From Montanilutibacter psychrotolerans (GTDB lineage: Bacteria > Pseudomonadota > Gammaproteobacteria > Xanthomonadales > Xanthomonadaceae): 64,000 bases of DNA. Below the pieces are notes generated by a model, which ran no database searches, was not told the origin of the DNA, and worked only from the letters and a program-made list of their open reading frames with translations. The stretch spans positions 310,001 to 374,000 of the forward strand of contig NZ_RIBS01000002.1 of NCBI RefSeq assembly GCF_003719825.1, written 5' to 3'. Below are positions 57,689 through 64,000 of this stretch, piece by piece; the stretch's first letter is position 1, and each line of letters opens with the position of its first letter. The position numbers were made by a program, and so were the translations under genes.

Positions 57689-59031
57689 GTCGCAAGTACT
57701 TCGGTACCGACGGCATCCGTGGTCGAGTGGGCGAGGGTGTGATCTCGGCCGACTTCGTGCTGCGCCTGGGCAATGCCTACGGCCTGGCGCTGCCGCGTCG
57801 CGAATGGCGTCGTCCGCTGGTGCTGATCGGCAAGGACACGCGCATCTCCAACTATATGTTCGAGGCTGCGCTCGAGGCCGGGCTGGTCGCCGCCGGCGTC
57901 GACGTGCAACTGGTCGGTCCGATGCCGACTCCGGCGGTGGCGCACCTCACGCGTTCGATGCGCGCCGACGGCGGCATCGTGATTTCGGCGTCGCACAACC
58001 CGCACCACGACAACGGCATCAAGTTCTTCTCCGCCGAAGGCGAGAAACTGGACGATGCCACCGAGCTCGCCATCGAGGCGGCACTCGACGAGCCGTTCCG
58101 CACCGTGCCGTCCGAGCAGCTTGGCAAGGCCGTGCGTGGCCATGACGCCAAGGCCCGTTACATCGAGGCCTGCAAGAATTCCGTGCCGCGCGGTTTCGAC
58201 CTCAGCGGCATGCGCATCGTGGTCGATTGCGCAAACGGCGCGACCTACCAGATCGGCCCGTTGGTGTTGCGCGAATTGGGTGCCGTCGTCGACGCCATCG
58301 GCGCGGACCCCAACGGCGTCAACATCAACGACGGCGTGGGCTCCACCCACCCGGGCTTCCTGGCCGCGCGCGTCAGCGAGACCGGCTCGGACCTGGGCAT
58401 TGCCTTCGACGGCGATGGCGATCGCGTGCTGTTCGTCGATGGCGACGGCGTGGTCTGCGATGGCGACGACCTGCTGTACGTGCTGGCCAGCGACTGGCGC
58501 CAGAGCGGCCGGCTGCGCGGTCCTGTGGTCGGCACGCTGATGACCAACTACGGCCTGGAGCGCGCGCTCGAGCAGCAGGGCCTGGGCTTCATCCGCGCCA
58601 AGGTCGGCGACCGCTACGTCCACCAGCAGCTGATCGCCAACCACGGCGTTCTGGGTGGCGAAGCGTCGGGTCACCTGCTGTGCCTGGACCGTGCCAGCAC
58701 CGGCGACGGCATCGTCAGCGCGCTGCAGGTGCTGGAAGTGCTGCGTCGCCGCGGCATCTCCTTGCGCGAAGCGCTCGCCGGCTTCACCAAGGTGCCGCAG
58801 AAGACCGTCAACGTGCGCTATTCGGCGGCAGGTAGTCAGCCGAGCGAGGCCGATTCGGTCAAGGCCGCCTTGGCCGAGGCGCAGGCGGCGGTGGAAGGGC
58901 GCGGGCGTGCGTTCCTGCGTCCGTCTGGTACCGAACCGGTGGTGCGTGTCACGGTCGAAGCCGACGAGCACGGGCTCATGCAGTCCACGCTCGATCGCCT
59001 TGCCGACGCCGTCCGCGCGGCGGCGAACTGA
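57685..59031 (+). CDS. glmM: Phosphoglucosamine mutase
   Basis: 448 residues. Makes glucosamine-1-phosphate for UDP-GlcNAc, hence peptidoglycan and LPS. Active S103 in [12 protein letters not shown], metal loop DGDGDR ([13 protein letters not shown]), sugar-specificity GEASGHLLC and phosphate-binding [11 protein letters not shown]. Coupled to accD by a 4-bp overlap. Confidence 0.97.
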   Translation: MSRKYFGTDGIRGRVGEGVISADFVLRLGNAYGLALPRREWRRPLVLIGKDTRISNYMFEAALEAGLVAAGVDVQLVGPMPTPAVAHLTRSMRADGGIVISASHNPHHDNGIKFFSAEGEKLDDATELAIEAALDEPFRTVPSEQLGKAVRGHDAKARYIEACKNSVPRGFDLSGMRIVVDCANGATYQIGPLVLRELGAVVDAIGADPNGVNINDGVGSTHPGFLAARVSETGSDLGIAFDGDGDRVLFVDGDGVVCDGDDLLYVLASDWRQSGRLRGPVVGTLMTNYGLERALEQQGLGFIRAKVGDRYVHQQLIANHGVLGGEASGHLLCLDRASTGDGIVSALQVLEVLRRRGISLREALAGFTKVPQKTVNVRYSAAGSQPSEADSVKAALAEAQAAVEGRGRAFLRPSGTEPVVRVTVEADEHGLMQSTLDRLADAVRAAAN

Positions 59032-59107
59032 CCCGATCGCGCTGGCCGCAGCCGTCAGCGACCCGACTTCCGCCATCCATCAACGCCAATCCCGGAACGG
59101 CATATCC

Positions 59108-60064
59108 ATGACCACTGCGCAGATCCCGACGCTCGACATCCGCCGCTTCACCCAACCCGCCAGCGCCGAAGACCGCGTGGCGTTCGTCGCCGAGCTCGGC
59201 GCGGCCTATCGTGAGTGGGGGTTTGCCGGGATTCGCGGGCATGGCATCGCGCAGCAGCTGATCGACGACTCCTACGACGTGTTCAAGGGCTTCTTCGCCC
59301 TGCCCGAGGAAACCAAGCGCAAGTACCACGTCGCCGGCGGTGGCGGTGCGCGTGGCTACACGCCGTTCGGCGTCGAGACCGCGAAGGACTCCAAGTACTT
59401 CGATCTCAAGGAGTTCTGGCACGTCGGGCGCGAGATCCCGCGTGACTCGAGGTACGCCTCGGACATGCCGGCCAACCTGTGGCCGGACGAGGTGCACGGC
59501 TTCCGCGAACACGCCTATGGCCTGTACAACGCGCTCGACCTGCTTGGCGCGAGCGTGCTCTCGGCGCTGGCGCTGCACATCGGCCTGCCGGAAAACTGGT
59601 TTGCCGACAAGACCGACTCGGGCAACTCGATCCTGCGCCCGATCCACTATCCGCCGATCACCAGCGACGACATCCCCAACGAGCGCGCCGGCGCGCACGA
59701 GGACATCAACCTCATCACGCTGCTGGTGGGTGCCAGCAGCGAGGGATTGGAGGTGAAGTCGCGCAAGGGCGAGTGGGTGCCGTTCACCGCCGACGCCGAC
59801 ACCATCGTGGTCAACATCGGCGACATGCTGCAGCGCCTGACCAACCACGTGTACCCGTCGACCACCCACCGCGTGGTCAACCCGCCGGGCGAGAAGGCGC
59901 GCCAGCCGCGCTACTCCACGCCGTTCTTCCTGCACCCGAATCCGGATTTCCTGATCGACGTGCTGCCTTCGACAATCACGCCCGACAATCCCAAGCGCTA
60001 TCCCGAGCCGATCACGGCGCAGGGCTATCTCGAAGAGCGTTTGCGCGAAATCAAGCTCAAGTAG
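59108..60064 (+). CDS. 2-oxoglutarate/Fe(II)-dependent oxygenase, isopenicillin-N-synthase-like
   Basis: 318 residues from ATG 59108. Jelly-roll dioxygenase with iron ligands H197, D199 (HEDIN) and H254 (HRVV), and the 2-oxoglutarate-binding R268-x-S270 (RYS). N-terminal DIRRFTQ and GHGIAQQLIDD segments match the DIOX_N region. Most such bacterial proteins have unknown substrates. The neighbours are housekeeping, so no metabolite cluster is implied. Confidence 0.85.
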   Translation: MTTAQIPTLDIRRFTQPASAEDRVAFVAELGAAYREWGFAGIRGHGIAQQLIDDSYDVFKGFFALPEETKRKYHVAGGGGARGYTPFGVETAKDSKYFDLKEFWHVGREIPRDSRYASDMPANLWPDEVHGFREHAYGLYNALDLLGASVLSALALHIGLPENWFADKTDSGNSILRPIHYPPITSDDIPNERAGAHEDINLITLLVGASSEGLEVKSRKGEWVPFTADADTIVVNIGDMLQRLTNHVYPSTTHRVVNPPGEKARQPRYSTPFFLHPNPDFLIDVLPSTITPDNPKRYPEPITAQGYLEERLREIKLK

Positions 60065-60095
60065 GCACCGGCCCCATCCAGCCTGCACACCCAGC

Positions 60096-60122
60096 AAGGC
60101 CCTGCGCGAGCGGGGCTTTCGC
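60096..60122 (+). terminator. Terminator after the 2OG-Fe oxygenase
   Basis: AAGGCCC pairs (with one G-T) with GGGCTTT around a 10-nt loop, followed by CGCTTG. It lies between convergent genes. Confidence 0.6.
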
Positions 60123-60157
60123 TTGTCTGGTGCGTGGACAGGGCGCGCGATCGCGAA

Positions 60158-60712
60158 TCAGTCCTGCCGGGCACCCACGTCGACACCGGCATCCGACAGC
60201 GCGTCGCGCCAGGCGGCCAGCTTGGCGTCGCCGCGTTGGGAGGCGTTGGCGGGACTGGTCGAGGGCAGCCGCACCAGCGTCAGCCGGCCGGCATCGGCAA
60301 GACCGGGTAGCACCCGGCGCCGAAAGCTGCTTTCGGCCTTCGCACCGTTGAACAGCACCCTGCGGATGCGGCGATGGGCGTCGAAGAACGCGACGAAATC
60401 ATTGGCCTGAGCGCCTTCATCGCGAATTGCCGAATCCAGGCTGCCGTCGCGTTCGCAACTGGCCAGCACATCCCACAGGGCAATCCCGGCCGTCGCCAGT
60501 CGCAGCAGGCGCTCGCCATAGGGCAGGGAAGGGGCGGCGCCGACCAGTTCGCCCATGAACGGCCAGAACCGGTTCTGCGGATGAGCGTAGTAACGCTGGG
60601 CCTGTAGCGATCTCGCGCCCGGCATGCTGCCGAGAATCAGCACGCGCGCATCGGCGCGTGCGTGCGGCGCGAACCCGCGCAGTCGTGGCGATGGGGATGG
60701 TGCGATGGGCAT
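60158..60712 (-). CDS. DNA-deoxyinosine glycosylase-like protein (uracil-DNA glycosylase superfamily)
   Basis: 184 residues from ATG 60712. LILGSMPGARSLQAQRYYAH followed by NRFWPFMGEL is the signature of hypoxanthine/deoxyinosine DNA glycosylases in this superfamily. IALWDVLASCERDGSLDSAI and LPSTSPANAS complete it. Probable role: removal of deaminated bases. It is divergent from tpiA. Confidence 0.82.
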   Translation of the reverse strand: MPIAPSPSPRLRGFAPHARADARVLILGSMPGARSLQAQRYYAHPQNRFWPFMGELVGAAPSLPYGERLLRLATAGIALWDVLASCERDGSLDSAIRDEGAQANDFVAFFDAHRRIRRVLFNGAKAESSFRRRVLPGLADAGRLTLVRLPSTSPANASQRGDAKLAAWRDALSDAGVDVGARQD

Positions 60713-60809
60713 GGCGATGGCGTGAACTCTGGGCCCCGTCAGTACCTGACGGCGGTGGGCGATACGGCCGCCAGCGGCGCCGGCTGGCCGGAATCTGGGT
60801 GCTCTGCGG

Positions 60810-60815
60810 TAGACT
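60810..60815 (+). promoter_or_regulatory. Candidate -10 for tpiA
   Basis: TAGACT followed by TGCCGGCC, 29 bp before the tpiA ATG; -35 unclear. Confidence 0.4.
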
Positions 60816-60844
60816 TGCCGGCCTCGCAAGCCTGGGAGCGCTCG

Positions 60845-61597
60845 ATGCGCCGCAAGATCGTAGCCGGTAACTGGAAGCTGCACGGAGACCGCAAGTTCGC
60901 CTTCGAACTGCTCGACGCCATCGCGTCGGCGGCCGCGCCGCAGGGTGTCGAGCGCATCGTCCTGCCGCCGCTGCCGTACCTGGGAGAGCTGGTCGAGCAT
61001 TACGGCCCGCGCGGTCTGTCGTTCGGTGCCCAGGATGTCAGCGCAAACGAAAAGGGTGCGTTCACCGGTGAAGTGTCCGCCGCCATGCTCGTCGACGTGG
61101 GCGCGGCCTATGGCCTGGTCGGCCATTCCGAGCGTCGCCAGTACCACGGTGAAACCAGCGAACTGGTTGCGCGCAAGTTCTTTGCCGCCAAGACCGCCGG
61201 CCTGACACCGATCCTGTGCATCGGCGAGACCCTGAACGAGCGTGAAGACGGCCAGACCGAGTGGCGCCTTCAGGAGCAGATGGGCCCGGTGCTGCAACAC
61301 GGCGGGGCGGCTGCATTCGAAGGCGCGATCATCGCCTATGAGCCCGTCTGGGCGATCGGCACGGGCAAAACCGCCTCGCCGGCGCAGGCGCAGGCGGTGC
61401 ATCAATTCATCCGTAGCGAAATCGCTGCATACGATGCTAGAATCGCTGGCTCGCTACCGCTCTTGTACGGCGGCAGCGTGAAGGCCGATAATGCCGGCGA
61501 GCTGTTTTCCCAGGCAGATGTCGATGGTGGACTGGTTGGTGGCGCCTCGCTGGTTGCCGCGGACTACAACGCCATCGTCGCGGCAATGGTTTCCTGA
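60845..61597 (+). CDS. tpiA: Triosephosphate isomerase
   Basis: 250 residues from ATG 60845. N9 and K11 in GNWKLHG, catalytic H94 in GHSERR, catalytic E166 in AYEPVWAIGTG (loop 6), and LYGGSVKADNA for phosphate binding. Precedes secG, the common tpiA-secG order. Confidence 0.97.
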   Translation: MRRKIVAGNWKLHGDRKFAFELLDAIASAAAPQGVERIVLPPLPYLGELVEHYGPRGLSFGAQDVSANEKGAFTGEVSAAMLVDVGAAYGLVGHSERRQYHGETSELVARKFFAAKTAGLTPILCIGETLNEREDGQTEWRLQEQMGPVLQHGGAAAFEGAIIAYEPVWAIGTGKTASPAQAQAVHQFIRSEIAAYDARIAGSLPLLYGGSVKADNAGELFSQADVDGGLVGGASLVAADYNAIVAAMVS

Positions 61598-61644
61598 TCG
61601 ACCGGGATACGCCCGGACGGTCCAAACGAGATAAGAGCTAGCCG

Positions 61645-62115
61645 ATGCTGTTGTTCCTCAACGTCATCTATGTGCTGATCGCGGTTGCGATGGTCGCGCT
61701 GATTCTCATGCAGCGTGGTGCCGGTGCGCAGGCGGGTTCGGGTTTCGGCGGCGGCGCTTCGGCGACGGTGTTCGGTGCGCGCGGCGCTTCGAACTTCCTC
61801 ACCAAGGCAACCAAGTGGCTGGCGATCGCATTCTTCTCGATCAGCCTGTTCATGGCCTGGCACGCGACGCGCACTTCCGGCGCCGCGCCTGCTGCGCAGG
61901 GTGACAGCCTGATGGCTCCGGCCACCGGCTCGGCTCAGGTTCCGGCGGCTCCCAAGGCCACCGCGGTCCCGGTTCCCACGGCTCCGGCCGCAGGCAGCAC
62001 GGTGCCGCAGGCGCCGGCAACGGGTGCCACCGTTCCGGCGGCCCCGACGGCAGTTCCGGCTGCTCCGGCAGCCGCACCGGAAGATGCTCCGAAGCCCGCT
62101 CCAGCGGGTGGCTGA
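61645..62115 (+). CDS. secG: Preprotein translocase subunit SecG
   Basis: 156 residues. Two membrane helices (about 1-22 and 50-72) around a cytoplasmic loop QRGAGAQAGSGFGGGASATVFG. The C-terminal 75 residues are a low-complexity Ala/Pro/Thr/Val tail, making it longer than E. coli SecG (110). Helps SecYEG pass proteins across the inner membrane. Confidence 0.94.
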   Translation: MLLFLNVIYVLIAVAMVALILMQRGAGAQAGSGFGGGASATVFGARGASNFLTKATKWLAIAFFSISLFMAWHATRTSGAAPAAQGDSLMAPATGSAQVPAAPKATAVPVPTAPAAGSTVPQAPATGATVPAAPTAVPAAPAAAPEDAPKPAPAGG

Positions 62116-62130
62116 AGCCGCTTTATCGGA

Positions 62131-62136
62131 TAGAAT
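62131..62136 (+). promoter_or_regulatory. Candidate -10 before tRNA-Leu / nuo
   Basis: TAGAAT about 100 bp before the tRNA. A 7-bp hairpin (CGCGATG/CATCGCG, 62162-62181) follows. Readthrough from secG is also possible, as no T-tract terminator is seen. Confidence 0.35.
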
Positions 62137-62233
62137 TCACCCTCCGGCAGGACGCCCGAGGCGCGATGGAATGTCATCGCGAAACCAGCCCGGCAACAGG
62201 CGGGTAATAGTCAGGACGACAGCAAGTGTTTTT

Positions 62234-62318
62234 GCCCAGATGGCGGAATTGGTAGACGCACTACCTTGAGGTGGTAGCGACTTAGGTCGTGGGGGTTCGA
62301 GTCCCCCTTTGGGCACCA
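62234..62318 (+). tRNA. tRNA-Leu (anticodon GAG)
   Basis: 85 nt. Acceptor stem GCCCAGA/TTTGGGC with one G-T type pair, then ACCA. Long variable arm as in class II tRNAs. The anticodon arm ACTACCTTGAGGTGGTAG has GAG in the loop. T-arm GGGGGTTCGAGTCCCCC. Adjacent to the nuo operon, as in related genomes. Confidence 0.96.
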
Positions 62319-62430
62319 TACAACGAAGGTCCGGCTCGCGAATGCGGGCCAGACCTGCGGCGGAACAACGCCGAGCCAGGGCCGCGGCGACGTGGCCGCC
62401 TAGCCGAACAAGAAGTCGAGAGAACACCGC

Positions 62431-62787
62431 GTGCTGGCCGAATACCTGCCGACCCTGCTGTTCCTGATCGTCGCCAGCGGAATCGGCGTCGCCCTGCTCG
62501 TGGTGGGCAATGTCCTCGGGCCCAAGCGCCCGACTGCGGAGAAACTGTCTCCGTACGAATGCGGCTTCGAGGCATTCGAGGACGCGCGCATGCAGTTCGA
62601 CGTGCGCTACTACCTCATCGCCATCCAGTTCATCATCTTCGACCTGGAAATCATCTTCATCGTGCCCTGGGCCACCGTGTTCCGCGAACTCGGTGTCGTC
62701 GGCCTGATCGAGATGGGCGTCTTCGCCAGCATGCTGTTGCTGGGCTTCATTTACGTGTGGAAGAAGGGAGCCCTGGAATGGGAGTGA
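62431..62787 (+). CDS. nuoA: NADH-quinone oxidoreductase subunit A
   Basis: 118 residues, GTG start. Three membrane helices. [12 protein letters not shown] and [19 protein letters not shown] are diagnostic of NuoA. First gene of the complex I operon; overlaps nuoB by 10 bp. Confidence 0.97.
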   Translation: MLAEYLPTLLFLIVASGIGVALLVVGNVLGPKRPTAEKLSPYECGFEAFEDARMQFDVRYYLIAIQFIIFDLEIIFIVPWATVFRELGVVGLIEMGVFASMLLLGFIYVWKKGALEWE

Positions 62788-63350
62788 TCCAGACCGTTTC
62801 GGGCTTGATGCACAACCCGCTGCCGGAAGGGCGGCTGGACGACATCCTGCTCCCGGAAGCCGACAACCCGGTCATGCAGCAGGGTTTCGTCACCACCAAC
62901 CTCGACACGCTGTGGAACTGGGCGCGCACCGGCTCGATGTGGCCGATGACCTTCGGCCTGGCCTGCTGCGCGGTCGAGATGATGCACGCCGGCGCGGCGC
63001 GCCTCGACCTGGACCGTTACGGCGTGGTGTTCCGCCCGTCGCCGCGCCAGTCGGACGTGATGATCGTGGCCGGTACGCTGGTCAACAAGATGGCCCCGGC
63101 GTTGCGCAAGGTCTATGACCAGATGCCCGACCCGAAGTGGGTGATCTCGATGGGCAGCTGCGCCAATGGCGGCGGCTACTACCACTATTCCTATTCCGTC
63201 GTACGCGGTTGCGATCGCGTGGTGCCGGTCGACGTCTACGTGCCCGGTTGCCCGCCAACCGCCGAAGCGCTGGTCTACGGCATCCTGCAGCTGCAGAAGA
63301 AGATCCGCCGCGGAACCAACTTCGGCGACGACAAGCAGGGTGTCCGCTGA
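62778..63350 (+). CDS. nuoB: NADH-quinone oxidoreductase subunit B
   Basis: 190 residues from ATG 62778. Carries the N2 cluster: [12 protein letters not shown] (adjacent cysteines), [11 protein letters not shown] and [11 protein letters not shown]. Overlaps nuoA and is 1 bp from nuoC. Confidence 0.97.
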   Translation: MGVIQTVSGLMHNPLPEGRLDDILLPEADNPVMQQGFVTTNLDTLWNWARTGSMWPMTFGLACCAVEMMHAGAARLDLDRYGVVFRPSPRQSDVMIVAGTLVNKMAPALRKVYDQMPDPKWVISMGSCANGGGYYHYSYSVVRGCDRVVPVDVYVPGCPPTAEALVYGILQLQKKIRRGTNFGDDKQGVR

Positions 63351-63351
63351 C

Positions 63352-64000
63352 ATGGTCGAGACTGCCGTAGCGTTTGCGCAGCGCCTGCGCGCGCGTTTCG
63401 AAGACGCGCTGGTCACGGTGGCCGAGCCGCGTGGCGAAGTCACCCTGGACGTCACTGCCGCCGACTGGCCGGTCGCCGCGCGCGCGTTGCGCGACGAATT
63501 CGGCTTCGAGCAGCTCGTCGACGTCAGCGGCGTCGACTATCTGAGCTACGGCTCGGACGAGTGGGACACCGACGTTTCCTCGGAAGGTTTTTCGCGCGGC
63601 GTGGAAGGCAAGAGTGCCGGCCGCTTCGCGTGGGGCGAGCAGCCCAACGGCGCGGCGATGTCGCCCGAGCGCCGTTACGCCGCGGTTGCCCACCTGCTGT
63701 CGTACCAGCACAACCAGCGTCTGCGCCTGCGCACGTTTGCCGAGAATGACGACCTGCCGGTGGTGGCATCGCTGACGTCGGTGTGGCCGGGTTCCAACTG
63801 GTTCGAGCGCGAGGCGTTCGACCTGTTTGGCATCATCTTCGAGGGCCACCCGGACCTGCGCCGCATCCTGACCGACTACGGTTTCGTCGGTCATCCGTTC
63901 CGCAAGGACTTCCCGCTGATCGGCAATGTCGAGGTCCGTTACGACGCCGAGCGCAAGCGCGTTGTCTACCAGCCCGTGTCCATCGAGCCGCGCGTCGGCG
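63352..64000 (+). CDS. nuoC: NADH-quinone oxidoreductase subunit C, cut by the window end
   Basis: 216 codons are visible from ATG 63352; the gene continues past 64000. Core motifs: [41 protein letters not shown] and [16 protein letters not shown] hydrophilic insertion of roughly 40 residues (about 65-105: [20 protein letters not shown] onward) separates the first two, as known in Xanthomonadaceae NuoC. Confidence 0.96.
   Translation, partial: MVETAVAFAQRLRARFEDALVTVAEPRGEVTLDVTAADWPVAARALRDEFGFEQLVDVSGVDYLSYGSDEWDTDVSSEGFSRGVEGKSAGRFAWGEQPNGAAMSPERRYAAVAHLLSYQHNQRLRLRTFAENDDLPVVASLTSVWPGSNWFEREAFDLFGIIFEGHPDLRRILTDYGFVGHPFRKDFPLIGNVEVRYDAERKRVVYQPVSIEPRVG

Noticed and set aside
59108-60064. 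A natural-product biosynthesis gene (isopenicillin N synthase)
   Set aside because: Only the general fold and iron ligands match; neighbours are housekeeping genes, with no peptide synthetase nearby.

Overview
The window is a GC-rich, gene-dense chromosomal segment from a gammaproteobacterium of the Xanthomonadaceae, most like Lysobacter or Luteimonas. This rests on gene order (gcvR-bcp next to dapA, panBCD, dcd/apbC/metG/rnfB, aroC-asd-fimV-truA-trpFBA-accD-glmM-tpiA-secG-tRNA-Leu-nuoABC), on family variants such as NuoC with an acidic insertion, and on frequent GTG/TTG starts. I see no phage, plasmid, integrase, transposase or CRISPR array; this is core chromosome with a few accessory insertions.

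Layout. 1-7.6 kb: peroxiredoxin and GcvR facing dapA and a BamC-like lipoprotein, ferredoxin FdxA, tRNA-Glu, poly(A) polymerase, then folate and pantothenate synthesis (folK, panB, panC, panD). 7.9-19.7 kb: queG facing nnr-tsaE-amiC-mutL, a DUF1684 lipoprotein and a TraB/GumN protein, then rnfB and metG on the other strand. 19.9-29.2 kb: the most accessory-looking stretch. A DUF2147 protein and two similar tandem TonB-dependent receptors lie between metG and apbC, and a secreted subtilisin-like protease lies between apbC and dcd.

29.4-37.8 kb: dcd, small membrane and secreted proteins, a TfoX/HIT/dienelactone-hydrolase operon, rimO, and a DUF4013 membrane protein coupled to greB. 37.8-46.3 kb: a HerA-like ATPase, lytic transglycosylase MltD coupled to an M50 metalloprotease, a YhhN protein, an inverted REP pair, phosphatidylserine decarboxylase, an SCO protein and a secreted sphingomyelinase-like phosphodiesterase. 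46.4-64 kb: prmB, aroC, a 2-hydroxyacid dehydrogenase, asd, fimV, truA, trpFBA, accD, glmM, a 2OG-Fe oxygenase, a deoxyinosine-glycosylase-like gene, tpiA, secG, tRNA-Leu and the start of the complex I operon.

Most genes are housekeeping: amino-acid synthesis (dapA, asd, aroC, trpFBA), cofactors (folK, panBCD, nnr), envelope building (amiC, mltD, glmM, accD, psd, fimV), tRNA and ribosome modification (queG, tsaE, truA, rimO, prmB) and respiration (nuoABC, SCO). The candidates for something less routine are the receptor pair with its shared upstream element and nearby protease, the MltD-M50 coupling, the REP pair, two 14-bp tandem repeats, and an apparently leaderless nnr promoter. No wholly new multi-gene system is obvious. 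Functions come from motif recognition by eye; no database search was run.
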